Source of the DNA: Planifilum fulgidum
Lineage (GTDB): Bacteria > Bacillota > Bacilli > Thermoactinomycetales > DSM-44946
DNA: 64,000 bases
NCBI RefSeq assembly: GCF_900113175.1
Contig: NZ_FOOK01000003.1
Location: forward strand, 113,370-177,369
Reading direction: 5' to 3'
Below, one piece after another: positions 1 through 8,219 of the stretch. The translations under genes were made by a program, and so were the position numbers. The notes below the pieces were generated by a model, which was not told where the DNA came from, made no database searches, and saw nothing but the letters and a program-made list of their open reading frames with translations. Every line of letters begins with the position of its first letter. Position 1 is the stretch's first letter.

Positions 1-1
1 G

Positions 2-841
2 TCCTACGAAGAGTTTAACAATTATCTGTTCGGCCCCCGCTGGGGAAGATGGATGAACATTTTTGTCGGAATCGTTCTCTTCGGAGTGACGACGGCGATG
101 ATGTCGGGGACCGGCGCCCTTTTCCAGGAACAGTTGGGCCTTTCCTTCCATCTGGGAGTGCTGCTTTCCTCGGCGATCGCTTATCTGGTGATCATCCGCG
201 GCATGGAGGGCATTCTGTCGGTCAATTCCTTCGTGGTCCCCTGCATGTTTTTCTTCACCATGCTGATTGCGGCCGAGGGGTTGCGCAGTGACGGGATCCT
301 TCCCTTTTTGGAAATGGAACCGGTGGCTGAGGGAAGCTGGCTGGTTTCGGCCGTCACTTATGTGGCCTTCAACTTGGCCATGTCGCAGGCGGTGTTGGTG
401 CCGATCGGCGGCGAAATCCGGGATGAGGCGACGCTGCGCCTCGGCGGAGTTCTGGGGGGATTGGGCCTCGGCCTGATGCTGCTCGCCGGCGATTTCGCCC
501 TGACGCTCAAGGTTCCGGAGATTTGGGACATGGAGATTCCGATCGCCCTGGTGATCGCCACTCTGGGGGAAGGCATGAAGTACTTTTTCCTCGCCGTGAT
601 GTGGGGAGAAATTTTCACCACGCTGATCGGCAACGTGTACGGGTTGGCCGCCAATCTGGGGCAATGGGTGCCTTTCCGTCCGAAGACGGTGACCGGCCTC
701 ATCTTCATCGTCGGCTATTTGTGCTCACTGATCGGTTTTCCCGCATTTATCAATTATGTCTATCCCTTCTTCGGCTATTGCGGTCTGCTGGCCCTGCTCC
801 TCCTGGCGGTTCGCCGTTATCCGGCCCCCTTCTCCGGTTAA
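2..841 (+). CDS. YkvI-family polytopic membrane protein (5' truncated by window edge)
   Basis: The reading frame is already open at base 2 (SYEEFNNYLFGPRWGRW...) and ends at TAA 839-841, so the N-terminus lies outside the window. About 279 residues are visible with roughly seven hydrophobic helices and little soluble sequence. The pattern resembles the YkvI family of Bacillus, membrane proteins with an APC-transporter-like fold and no established substrate. I infer an integral cytoplasmic-membrane transporter-like protein. The family call comes from overall likeness, not from a catalytic motif; an amino-acid permease relative is the main alternative. Confidence 0.7.
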   Translation, partial: SYEEFNNYLFGPRWGRWMNIFVGIVLFGVTTAMMSGTGALFQEQLGLSFHLGVLLSSAIAYLVIIRGMEGILSVNSFVVPCMFFFTMLIAAEGLRSDGILPFLEMEPVAEGSWLVSAVTYVAFNLAMSQAVLVPIGGEIRDEATLRLGGVLGGLGLGLMLLAGDFALTLKVPEIWDMEIPIALVIATLGEGMKYFFLAVMWGEIFTTLIGNVYGLAANLGQWVPFRPKTVTGLIFIVGYLCSLIGFPAFINYVYPFFGYCGLLALLLLAVRRYPAPFSG

Positions 842-857
842 GGGATCGGTGAAGAAA

Positions 858-886
858 CCGCCCTGCTCCGGGGGCGGGGCGTTTGT
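858..886 (+). terminator. Weak hairpin terminator after the YkvI-like gene
   Basis: CCGCCC (858-863) can pair with GGGCGG (72-77 of the same line), followed by GTTTGTATT. The T-run is short, so termination is plausible rather than certain. Confidence 0.4.
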
Positions 887-946
887 ATTCCTCAGCGGCA
901 ACAATCACAATTTTTAAAAAATAACGACGAGGAAATGACCCCGCCG

Positions 947-1174
947 TCATCGCGTTTCTCCTTCCGCGAGGGCGATCAGCAAATGATCAAACTCCTCGGG
1001 ACGGAGAAAATCCTCCCGCCGCCAGTGTTTGCGAATCCATTCCAGAAGCTCCTGCTGGGACTGGAAAAATTCGCCGGTAGTGTCCGCTTTGCGAACCCAG
1101 AACCGGAATTGGTCCTCATCAGCGACCACCTCACAGGGATAACGCCCGTATTTGCTCATGAGTGAAAATTCCAT
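947..1174 (-). CDS. Small hypothetical protein, 75 aa
   Basis: A 75-residue soluble, charged protein rich in aromatic and acidic residues. No family is recognised. The ATG at 1174 is preceded on its own strand by AAGGGGGAAGG at a proper distance, which argues for a real gene. It is convergent with the YkvI-like gene and divergent from the PlsY-like gene. An in-frame ATG at 1159 is a possible alternative start but has a poorer ribosome binding site. Function unknown. Confidence 0.55.
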   Translation of the reverse strand: MEFSLMSKYGRYPCEVVADEDQFRFWVRKADTTGEFFQSQQELLEWIRKHWRREDFLRPEEFDHLLIALAEGETR

Positions 1175-1279
1175 GGAAGCCTTCCCCCTTCACATGTTAT
1201 TGTTTTATTTTACCCGCCGCAAGTTGTTATGTAACAGATTTTTCGAAAAAAATCGTGAAGGAGGGAAGGGGGGAGAAGA

Positions 1280-1825
1280 ATGACCTATTTGTTCGCGGTG
1301 GTGGCCGCTTATCTTCTCGGTTCGATCCCCGTACGCCCGTGGTTTGGAAAGGTGCGGAAAGGGTTGATTCGAACCCCGGTGGCTGAGAAGGAACTTTGGA
1401 TTCTGGCTTTGGAAATGGCCAAAGGGATCCTTGCCGCCTCGGCCGGGTTTTTACTGGCAGGTTGGACCGGAGCTTCCCTGGCCGCCGTGGCGGTTGTTTT
1501 CGGGGAAATCGTTCCCCTCGGTTCGGCGCGCCGGCGGGGCAACGGGGCGGCCACGGCGGCGGGAGCTCTTTTCGTCCTCAGTCCGCTCTTGATCTTCATC
1601 GGCGCGCTCATCTATTTTCTCAGTCTGCTGATCACCCGTTATCCCCCATTTTCCATCCTGTGCGCCGCGATCGGCGTCCTGCTGTTCGGACTGATTCTCT
1701 CCGTCCATCTGTATGTCTGGCTGGTGATCCTCTGTTTGGTGGGATTGATCCTTCTCCGGCCGGGGAACGGGAGAAACCGTTATTTTTCCGGCAGAAATCC
1801 CTTTAGGTGGAGGCCGTTTCGGTGA
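1280..1825 (+). CDS. Degenerate PlsY-like membrane protein (glycerol-3-phosphate acyltransferase family)
   Basis: 181 residues with about five membrane helices. The N-terminal GSIP motif near residue 15 and a GNGAAT segment near residue 89 line up with motifs 1 and 2 of PlsY, which transfers acyl groups from acyl-phosphate to glycerol-3-phosphate. The family motif 2 (GHxxPvFlkFkGGKGvAT) reads here GEIVPLGSARRRGNGAAT, so the His and the GGKG lysine are lost, and motif 3 (HreNi.RL) is not clear. I infer a divergent paralog that may not be an active acyltransferase. The ATG follows GGAGGGAAGGGGGGAG, a very strong ribosome binding site. Confidence 0.65.
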   Translation: MTYLFAVVAAYLLGSIPVRPWFGKVRKGLIRTPVAEKELWILALEMAKGILAASAGFLLAGWTGASLAAVAVVFGEIVPLGSARRRGNGAATAAGALFVLSPLLIFIGALIYFLSLLITRYPPFSILCAAIGVLLFGLILSVHLYVWLVILCLVGLILLRPGNGRNRYFSGRNPFRWRPFR

Positions 1826-1831
1826 AAGGCC

Positions 1832-2635
1832 TCACGCCTTGCCGCCCAGCACCACCCGCACCTTGTATCCGCTGTACTTTCTCATGTTGATGACGCCGTT
1901 TTCAAAGATCATGTATTGTCCCTTGACCCCGATCAATGTCCCCTCGATGTGGGCTTGCTTGTTCAAATCGAGGGACTTGATTTTTTCGGGAATCTGGAGC
2001 TGAGGATACCTAAAATCCATGACTTGCTGGGAGTCCAAAAAGTATTGCGCGTAGTTTTCGGGGATTTTTTCGCGGAGTTCCGAGCGAACCGCCGTCAGGT
2101 CCTTGTCGGCGACCTGGTTTTTCAGCATTCTTCGCCAATTGGTCTTGTCCTTGATGAATTGAGACAGATGAAATTCCAATTCGCCGGCGGTCTTGCGGTC
2201 CGGAACCTCCGCGATGGGAAGGGCGGCGACGGCCCCTTGGTCGATCCAGCGGTTGACGGCGTTCGATTTTCTGGTGATGCCGACCTTGATGTCATCGCTG
2301 AGGGCGATGTATACGAGGTGGGGCTGCATGCAATGGGCTCGTCCGAAGGCTTCATCCCGGCAGGTGCCCCGGTGAAAGTGGCACAGATGGGGCTTGACGA
2401 TGCAGAGATCGTTTTCGGCCCGATCCCGGAAACACGGGTAGCAGGAACCGCTGTTGAAGGATTTTTTGATTTTTCGGCCGCAATAAATACAGGAAATGGT
2501 TCCGAGATAGTCGATTTGAACGGTATTTCCCAGGAAATCATTCAGCGGGGCTTCCTGATCGTCCAGCCGGAGGCGGTAGGCGATGGGATTTTTGTATTCG
2601 TGGCACAGCGGCCGAAGATGTCCTGTCAGAATCAT
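1832..2635 (-). CDS. DUF2797 family protein with zinc-ribbon cysteines
   Basis: 267 residues. Near residues 53-71 a CxxC...CxxC pair (CIYCGRK, CYPC) looks zinc binding. Further Cys/His pairs follow (CHFHRGTC, HCMQPH), then a segment VYIALSDDIKVGITRK typical of DUF2797. The family has no proven biochemical role; a GIY-YIG-like fold has been suggested for the middle part, which is inference. The start is set at ATG 2635 because AAAAGGGGT lies seven bases upstream; a TTG two codons earlier is less likely. Confidence 0.8.
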   Translation of the reverse strand: MILTGHLRPLCHEYKNPIAYRLRLDDQEAPLNDFLGNTVQIDYLGTISCIYCGRKIKKSFNSGSCYPCFRDRAENDLCIVKPHLCHFHRGTCRDEAFGRAHCMQPHLVYIALSDDIKVGITRKSNAVNRWIDQGAVAALPIAEVPDRKTAGELEFHLSQFIKDKTNWRRMLKNQVADKDLTAVRSELREKIPENYAQYFLDSQQVMDFRYPQLQIPEKIKSLDLNKQAHIEGTLIGVKGQYMIFENGVINMRKYSGYKVRVVLGGKA

Positions 2636-2900
2636 GGACAATACCCCTTTTGTCGGTTCTTTGCCTTTCCGGCAATGGCGGAAGCCGGTAGTCGGCCTTC
2701 AAAATCCCGGTTCCATTTCCATGATAACTGATAATCAATCAGTGAAAAAGGGAAGAGATAATCCCAAGGGTTTTTGTTGCCAAACAAGGGAGGGATGTGC
2801 TGCGGCACTCCCGTGTCAAGGGGATCGCCCTGCCCTTTGGTTGTTGCGTCCTTCCCGGGATGCGGGCAGCGGACGCGATTCCTTCGAAGGAGGTTTCCCC

Positions 2901-3278
2901 ATGATCCGACTGAAGCGGATCTATGATCCCCCGGAAGAGACCGACGGTTTTCGCATTCTGGTCGATCGGCTGTGGCCGAGGGGAGTGAAAAAGGAGAAAG
3001 CATCCATCGATCACTGGGCGAGGGAGCTGGCTCCATCGGATGAATTGCGGAAAAGATTTCACCGGGACCGGGATTTTGACCGTTTCAGGGAGGCGTATTT
3101 CCGGGAGTTGAATGATCCGGAAAAAACGAAAGCGTGGCGTCTCATCCTGGAGCGTGCCGCCGGCAGGCCGATCACCTTTCTTTATGCAAGCCGGAACAGG
3201 GCGCAAAATAACGCCATGGTGCTGAGGGAGTGGGCGGAAGCACAAACGGCCCGGGGAACCGGTTCATCCCGGAATTAG
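2901..3278 (+). CDS. DUF488 family protein
   Basis: 125 residues. The opening IRLKRIYDPPEETDGFRILVDRLWPRGV is the hallmark of DUF488, followed by the conserved WARELAPS and a C-terminal FLYASRN element. DUF488 proteins are small soluble proteins of unsettled function. The ATG at 2901 follows GAAGGAGG; longer in-frame starts upstream lack a binding site. Stand-alone gene between two intergenic gaps. Confidence 0.88.
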   Translation: MIRLKRIYDPPEETDGFRILVDRLWPRGVKKEKASIDHWARELAPSDELRKRFHRDRDFDRFREAYFRELNDPEKTKAWRLILERAAGRPITFLYASRNRAQNNAMVLREWAEAQTARGTGSSRN

Positions 3279-3374
3279 GCATTTCTGGATTTTGACGCCG
3301 AAGGGGCGGATGCCTTTTCCTCTCCGCCGGCGAAGCATATGATGCGATTGAAATCAGTGCAAAGGAGGGTTAAC

Positions 3375-3494
3375 ATGAGCGGATACGGCGGAGGATACGG
3401 ATACGGTTACGGAATCGGTTTTCGTCGGCTCCTGATCTTCCTGTTGGTCATTGCCACCATCTTTGTTTTTGCGGGAGTCGGATTCGGCTGGTAA
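3375..3494 (+). CDS. YjcZ-like glycine/tyrosine-rich micropeptide, 39 aa
   Basis: The 39-residue product begins with a Gly-Tyr repeat (MSGYGGGYGYGYGIGF) and ends in one hydrophobic helix of about 20 residues closing with GFGW. This layout matches the YjcZ/sporulation-associated small membrane proteins common in Bacillales. AAAGGAGGG sits four bases before the ATG. I infer a small membrane protein expressed in sporulation; the promoter class could not be assigned. Confidence 0.75.
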   Translation: MSGYGGGYGYGYGIGFRRLLIFLLVIATIFVFAGVGFGW

Positions 3495-3560
3495 GCTGAA
3501 GCGGGCAGCTCACACCCCTTACCCTGGGCCTGACCTTTGCTCGAAAAATTTCATGAAGCG

Positions 3561-3590
3561 GGTGCCGGTTCCGCCAGGAACCGGCCTTTT
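3561..3590 (+). terminator. Rho-independent terminator
   Basis: GCCGGTTCC (stem), short loop, GGAACCGGC, then CTTTT. It ends the micropeptide transcript. Confidence 0.65.
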
Positions 3591-3811
3591 GCTTCATTCA
3601 AAGGGGTGAAATCTCCAAGGACGTTTTTCCCCGGGAAAAAGAATGGATCCCGCTGATGCGCTAAAGCGGAAAAGGATGCGAAAAATGTGAAAGGACGAAT
3701 TGAAAAAGAAAAATATAATGAGATGTGAAACCTTTTCCTCCGGGATATCGTTCCCCTTGACAAAGGGCTAGGCTGTGAAACGACAGGGATCCCGGAATGG
3801 GGAGCCCGCGT
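3591..3811. other. Intergenic stretch, no gene seen
   Basis: Only short unconvincing open frames without ribosome binding sites are present between the micropeptide terminator and the promoter at 3812. Confidence 0.5.
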
Positions 3812-3841
3812 TTGACAAATGCAATTCTAATATTCTATAAA
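3812..3841 (+). promoter_or_regulatory. Strong SigA-type promoter with no ORF downstream
   Basis: TTGACA at 3812-3817, an 18-base spacer, TATAAA at 3836-3841. The next feature downstream is a terminator, not a gene. Confidence 0.6.
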
Positions 3842-3847
3842 TATATT

Positions 3848-3940
3848 TAAAGAGATTTGTGCGCTGCGCAATAATCCTCATAATCGATAAATCTTGTTGA
3901 CCCCCTTGGGCGAAAAGGCCGGTTCATACCGGCCTTTTCG
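3848..3940 (+). ncRNA. Candidate short untranslated RNA, about 90 nt
   Basis: The unit is bounded by the 3812-3841 promoter and a perfect terminator hairpin. It carries no ORF with a ribosome binding site. Start position is inferred from the -10 element. No known RNA family is recognised; it could also be a spurious promoter read into a shared terminator. Confidence 0.35.
3911..3940. terminator. Bidirectional terminator
   Basis: CGAAAAGGCCGGT / ACCGGCCTTTTCG form a perfect 13-bp stem with a 4-base loop. The A and T tracts on both arms let it work for the candidate RNA (+) and the hydrolase gene (-). Confidence 0.85.
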
Positions 3941-3967
3941 CTGTTCGAATGCCCCTGATGGCGTCCG

Positions 3968-4804
3968 TTACAGGACCTTCGCAAAGAAATTCGCCGTTTC
4001 TTCCAGCACCCGATCCAGATGGGGAGTGGACCCCTGGAAGGGATGGACGGCTCCAAAGGTGTGGTTTGCCCCGGGCAGAATCCGGAGGGTGGATTGGGGG
4101 GCGGCTTGGTGAAGCTGATGTGCCCCCTCCACCAGTCGGGAAACGTCCTGATCCCCTTGCAGAATCAACAGGGGGCGATTCCACTCCGGAAGCCGTTTCA
4201 GGAGGTTCCATCGCTCCCGGTTTGCCTCCAGGTCCTCCAGCACTTCCCGGTGGATGGGCATTTCCTGACCGGTTCGGGCGTTCAGGACGGTTCCTACGCC
4301 CTTTTCCCGGATCTCCCGTTTCAATTCCTCGGGAAATATATCGACGTCGGCGACGCCGTTCCATGTCACCACGCCCTTGACATTCGGGTCCTCCAGGGCG
4401 TACAGCAGGCTGTTCGCCCCTCCCCGGCTGTGGCCGATCAGTCCCAGCCGGTCCGGATCCAGGGTGCCGTCGGGAGGCAGAAGCCCTGCCTTGATTTCCC
4501 CGATGATTTTTGCCACGTCCTCCTGTTCCCGGCTGTAGGTGTTTCGGGCGAATTTGTCCAGCTCCGTAAATTCAAAGAGGTTTTCCCCCACGCCGTTCAT
4601 GGAGAAATTGAAGGTGATGACTCCAAAGCCCCGTTTGGCCAGGGTTTCCGCGGCATAGGGGAAAAATCCCCAATCCTTGAACCCCTTGAATCCGTGCAGG
4701 ATGACCAGCGTCGGGAGCCGGCGGGCATCCTCGGCGGCGTACAGGTCGCCGCGGATGATCCGCCCTTCCTTTCCCAAATCGAGAACGAACGATTGTTTCC
4801 GCAT
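3968..4804 (-). CDS. Alpha/beta hydrolase, dienelactone-hydrolase/prolyl-oligopeptidase-like
   Basis: 278 residues. TLVILHGFKGFKDW gives the HG oxyanion element. GLIGHSRGGANS is the nucleophile elbow GHSRGG with its Ser. LLILQGDQDVSRLV supplies the acid loop and GANHTFG the catalytic His. A soluble cytoplasmic esterase or peptidase-like hydrolase is expected; the substrate cannot be told. Start is set at ATG 4804: upstream in-frame codons give low-complexity sequence, although the best SD (GGAAAGGAGGAG) lies about 30 bases further upstream, so an unusual start in between is possible. Confidence 0.82.
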   Translation of the reverse strand: MRKQSFVLDLGKEGRIIRGDLYAAEDARRLPTLVILHGFKGFKDWGFFPYAAETLAKRGFGVITFNFSMNGVGENLFEFTELDKFARNTYSREQEDVAKIIGEIKAGLLPPDGTLDPDRLGLIGHSRGGANSLLYALEDPNVKGVVTWNGVADVDIFPEELKREIREKGVGTVLNARTGQEMPIHREVLEDLEANRERWNLLKRLPEWNRPLLILQGDQDVSRLVEGAHQLHQAAPQSTLRILPGANHTFGAVHPFQGSTPHLDRVLEETANFFAKVL

Positions 4805-4935
4805 CGCCTTCGGCGCAGAGGGACGCGCGCCTTCTCCTCCTTTCCAAGGGATCGCAACAATTCCTTTCTGGATCGGCCCCTCCAAATCCTCTTGCCAGCC
4901 GGTCCGCCTTGCCGGTATAATGAAGCCACAAGTGA

Positions 4936-5110
4936 ATACGGTGAAAGCGGTCTTCCGTGCCATCGGCGCGGAAGTGAAAAGGGAAGTCCGGTGCAAATCC
5001 GGCGCGGGCCCGCCACTGTGAGTGGGGAGCGAAGCCGCAGAATGCCACTGTCCGTCCGGATGGGAAGGCGCGGCGGAGCGAGGATCCACGAGCCAGGAGA
5101 CCTGCCGTTT
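4936..5110 (+). ncRNA. Cobalamin (adenosylcobalamin-class) riboswitch
   Basis: The core reads GGGAAGTCCGGTGCAAATCC followed by GCGGGCCCGCCACTGTGA, and the B12 box GAGCCAGGAGACCTGCC lies at 5090-5106. These are the conserved core elements of the B12 riboswitch. It precedes btuF, and a terminator hairpin follows, so it most likely switches B12 uptake off when the ligand is bound. Confidence 0.95.
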
Positions 5111-5198
5111 TCGCCTGACACTTGCGGTTCTCCTTTCGAGGTAAAAGGGGAGCACGCAGGCTGCGGCGTGTTTTGGTCGCGGCTTTTCGTGGACGTTT

Positions 5199-5232
5199 CC
5201 CCGTGCCTCGATGGAGGTGTGGGTTTTTTTTT
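5199..5232 (+). terminator. Attenuator terminator of the cobalamin riboswitch
   Basis: CCCCGTGCCTC pairs through GATG with GAGGTGTGGG (three G-U pairs) and is followed by nine T residues. It sits 90 bases after the B12 box and 28 bases before btuF, as expected for a transcriptional expression platform. Confidence 0.75.
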
Positions 5233-5259
5233 GATCTTTTTCCGGGAGGGGACGGAAGG

Positions 5260-6204
5260 ATGAAGCGGAGGTTCCACGGCCTTTTTGCCTGGATGATGGT
5301 CTTGGTCCTGGTTTTGGGGCTGATCGGCTGCGGGAATCCGGATGCGGCAAAGGAGGAAAAAACGCAGGCGGAGCAGAAACCGGGCGCCTCTTTCCCGGTA
5401 ACGGTCCAGGATGACTCCGGCGCGGAGGTGACCGTCGAACGGGAGCCGAAACGGATCGTGTCCCTGATTCCGAGCACCACGGAGATTGCCTTTTCCCTCG
5501 GGATCGGGGATCGGATCGTCGGTGTGACGACCAATGACAATTATCCCCCGGAAGTGGAGAAAATCGAGAAGGTGGGCGACATCAACATCAATGTCGAAAA
5601 GGTGCTGGAGCTGAAGCCGGATCTGGTTCTCGCCTCGCCCCTCAACGGGGAGACGGTCGAAAAACTGCGCTCCTTGGGCTTGACGGTCTTGTCCGTGGAT
5701 GCCCAAAGCCTGGAGGGGGTGTACGACTCGATTCGCCGCGTGGGGAAGGCGACCGGCGCTTTGAAGCAGGCGGAGCAGCTGATTGACGAGATGGAGAAGG
5801 AGAAGGAGCAGGTGGTCCGGAAGGTGGCATCCATCCCGGAGGAGGAGCGACCGAAGGTCTGGGTCGAGGTGGATCCCACCCCCTACACCGTCGGGGGTGA
5901 CACCTTTCTGAACGAGCTGATCACCTTGGCGGGCGGACGGAACGTGGCGGCGGAGATGAAGGGATGGCCCCAGGTGTCTGCGGAACAGGTGATCAAGTGG
6001 AATCCGGACGTGATTCTGACCACCTATGAAAAAGCGGACAAATCCGTCGCTTCCCGCCCCGGTTGGGACCGGATCGCGGCGGTGAAGGCGAAACGGATTC
6101 ATTCCCTCAACCCGGATTTGACCACCCGGCCCGGTCCCCGGGTCACGGAGGGATTGAAGCAAATCGCCCAGATTTTGTATCCGGAACGGTTCGATGAGAA
6201 TTGA
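5260..6204 (+). CDS. btuF: Cobalamin ABC transporter substrate-binding lipoprotein
   Basis: 314 residues. A signal peptide with lipobox LIGC places lipidated Cys at residue 24, so the protein is anchored outside the membrane. A Glu/Lys-rich linker precedes a class III periplasmic-binding fold (PKRIVSLIPSTTEIAFSLG, then VLELKPDLVLAS). The B12 riboswitch just upstream argues for a corrinoid rather than an iron-siderophore ligand. ATG 5260 follows GGGAGGGG. First gene of a four-gene uptake/activation operon; it overlaps btuC by 11 bp. Confidence 0.9.
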   Translation: MKRRFHGLFAWMMVLVLVLGLIGCGNPDAAKEEKTQAEQKPGASFPVTVQDDSGAEVTVEREPKRIVSLIPSTTEIAFSLGIGDRIVGVTTNDNYPPEVEKIEKVGDININVEKVLELKPDLVLASPLNGETVEKLRSLGLTVLSVDAQSLEGVYDSIRRVGKATGALKQAEQLIDEMEKEKEQVVRKVASIPEEERPKVWVEVDPTPYTVGGDTFLNELITLAGGRNVAAEMKGWPQVSAEQVIKWNPDVILTTYEKADKSVASRPGWDRIAAVKAKRIHSLNPDLTTRPGPRVTEGLKQIAQILYPERFDEN

Positions 6205-7237
6205 CGGATGGCTTCGATTCGTCCTGTGGCCGGGGATCCTGGGGTTGTCCCTCTTCCTTCTGATCGGTGCCTCGGTGGCGGTGGGGGGAACGGAGATCGA
6301 TGTCCGGACGGTCTTTGGGATCATCCTGGAGCGGATGGGCATCGGGGGGTTGTCCTCCGGGGACCCCGCCTCGGAAGCGATCGTCATGGAAATCCGGTTT
6401 CCCCGGACGCTGCTGGCGGCGCTGGTGGGCGCGTCCTTGGCCGTGGCGGGTGCGGTGTATCAGGCGATCCTGCGCAACCCTCTGGCCGATCCGTACATTC
6501 TGGGCGTCTCTTCCGGGGCGTCTCTGGGGGCGGTGCTGGCCATCCTGACAGGATGGGGTGCCTCTTGGTTCGGCCATTGGACCCTTCCGGTATACGCTTT
6601 TGTCTTCGCCTGCATCGCCCTTCTTTTCGTCCTGCGCCTCGCCCGGGCCGGGTCCCGAACGGACACGAAAACGATCGTGCTGTCGGGGGTGGTCGTTCAG
6701 GCCTTTTTCGGAGCGCTGCTCACCTTCGCCATCTCCTTGTCCCATGAACAGCTGCAGCGCATCCAATTTTGGCTGATGGGCGGCGGCTTTTCCCTGCGGG
6801 GGTGGGATCACGTCGAGGCGATCGTCCCTTTTTTTGCGGTGGGCCTGCTGGTCATCGGCTGGCACTCCCGGGAGTTGAACCTGTTCTTTCTGGGTGAACG
6901 CCACGCCGCTCACCTGGGGGTTTCCGTCGGTCGGATGCGGGTGCTGCTGCTGGTGACCGCTTCCCTGGTCGCCGGAGCGGCGGTTTCCGTCTCGGGCACC
7001 ATCGGCTTTGTCGGCCTGGTGGTCCCCCATGTGATGCGAATGTTGTTCGGGCCGGACCATCGGCTTTTGTTGCCGGTTTCCGCTCTGGCGGGGGCCATGT
7101 TTCTGGTGGGAAGCGACATGTTGGCCCGGGTGTTGCTCGCCCCCCGGGAATTGCCCGTCGGCGTGATCACCGCCTTTGTGGGGGCCCCCTTCTTCGGGTG
7201 GTTGCTTCGGAAAAGCAGCGCTTCCCAAGGGACATGA
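6194..7237 (+). CDS. btuC: Cobalamin ABC transporter permease, FecCD family
   Basis: 347 residues with nine to ten membrane helices. Family signatures include FPRTLLAALVGASLAVAGAVYQ, NPLADPYILGVSSGASLGAV and a C-terminal GFVGLVVPHVMRM...LLPVSALAGA. FecCD permeases form homodimers that move metal chelates or corrinoids across the membrane with an ATPase pair. The 11-bp overlap with btuF indicates translational coupling, and the riboswitch supports a B12 role. Confidence 0.92.
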   Translation: MRIDGWLRFVLWPGILGLSLFLLIGASVAVGGTEIDVRTVFGIILERMGIGGLSSGDPASEAIVMEIRFPRTLLAALVGASLAVAGAVYQAILRNPLADPYILGVSSGASLGAVLAILTGWGASWFGHWTLPVYAFVFACIALLFVLRLARAGSRTDTKTIVLSGVVVQAFFGALLTFAISLSHEQLQRIQFWLMGGGFSLRGWDHVEAIVPFFAVGLLVIGWHSRELNLFFLGERHAAHLGVSVGRMRVLLLVTASLVAGAAVSVSGTIGFVGLVVPHVMRMLFGPDHRLLLPVSALAGAMFLVGSDMLARVLLAPRELPVGVITAFVGAPFFGWLLRKSSASQGT

Positions 7238-7325
7238 AGGAAGAGGACGGGATGGATCAGGGCGGTCGGGCCGAAAGCTTTCCAGGGAGGAGACAGGTTC
7301 CAGGAGATGGAAGGAGGAGGTGGGT

Positions 7326-8219
7326 ATGCTCCGGGCGAAGGGGTTGACAAAGCGTTACGGCGGCCGCTCCGCCCTAAGGGGCGTCGATCTCCAGGTGGAA
7401 CGGGGCGAGACCGTCGGACTGATCGGGCCCAACGGGAGCGGCAAGTCGACGCTGGTCCGCCTTCTCTGCGGGGAAGAAAGGCCCGATGAAGGCCGCATAT
7501 ATCTCGCGGGGCGGGAACTGTCCGCATGGTCCCCCCGCGAGCGGGCCAGGCAGATGGCGGTTCTTCCCCAGGAGGGGCTGCCGCCGGTTCCTTTCACCGT
7601 GGAGGAAGTGGTGAAGATGGGGCGCCACCCGCACATGCGGCGTCCCTGGATGAGCAGGGAAGATTGGAACGTGGTGGAGGAGATTTTGAAGCGGACGGGT
7701 CTTGACCGGGATCGCCACCGGCCCGTCAACCGGTTGAGCGGAGGAGAGCGGCAACGGGTGGCCATTGCCAAAGCGATGGCCCAGGAGCCCCGGCTGATGA
7801 TCCTGGACGAGCCGACCACCTATCTGGATGTCCGGTATCAGCTGGAGGTTCTGGATGCGGTGCGTCGCTGGAAGAAACGGGGGGCGGCCGTCCTCATGGT
7901 GCTCCACGATTTGAACTTGGCCGCCCAATACTGCGACCGCCTCCTGATGTTGAAAGAGGGGGAGCTGGTCGGTGCGGGGAAACCGTCGGAAGTGATCCGG
8001 CCCGATCTGATTCGGGAGGTGTACGGAGTGGAAGTCCTCGTCACCCTTCACCCCGACAGCGGCGTTCCCCAAGTGCTGCTCAAGACCCGGGAGGAGCGGG
8101 GGGCTTCCGCAACGCGGCACGTCCTTCCGACGGGCGAAAGCGGCAGTGGGCCCGGGAAAGCGGAAAACGACCAACACAAGGGAGGCGAACGGGATGCGCA
8201 TATATACGCGAACCGGTGA
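7326..8219 (+). CDS. btuD: Cobalamin ABC transporter ATP-binding protein
   Basis: 297 residues. Walker A GPNGSGKST at 34-42, a Q-loop (VLPQEG), signature LSGGERQR, Walker B LMILDEP and switch HDLNLA are all intact, giving a FecE/BtuD-type ATPase. A C-terminal tail of about 40 residues (after VLLKTREERG) is low-complexity and runs into the next gene, with 26 bp of overlap. ATG 7326 follows GGAAGGAGGAGGTGGGT. It energises BtuC. Confidence 0.9.
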   Translation: MLRAKGLTKRYGGRSALRGVDLQVERGETVGLIGPNGSGKSTLVRLLCGEERPDEGRIYLAGRELSAWSPRERARQMAVLPQEGLPPVPFTVEEVVKMGRHPHMRRPWMSREDWNVVEEILKRTGLDRDRHRPVNRLSGGERQRVAIAKAMAQEPRLMILDEPTTYLDVRYQLEVLDAVRRWKKRGAAVLMVLHDLNLAAQYCDRLLMLKEGELVGAGKPSEVIRPDLIREVYGVEVLVTLHPDSGVPQVLLKTREERGASATRHVLPTGESGSGPGKAENDQHKGGERDAHIYANR

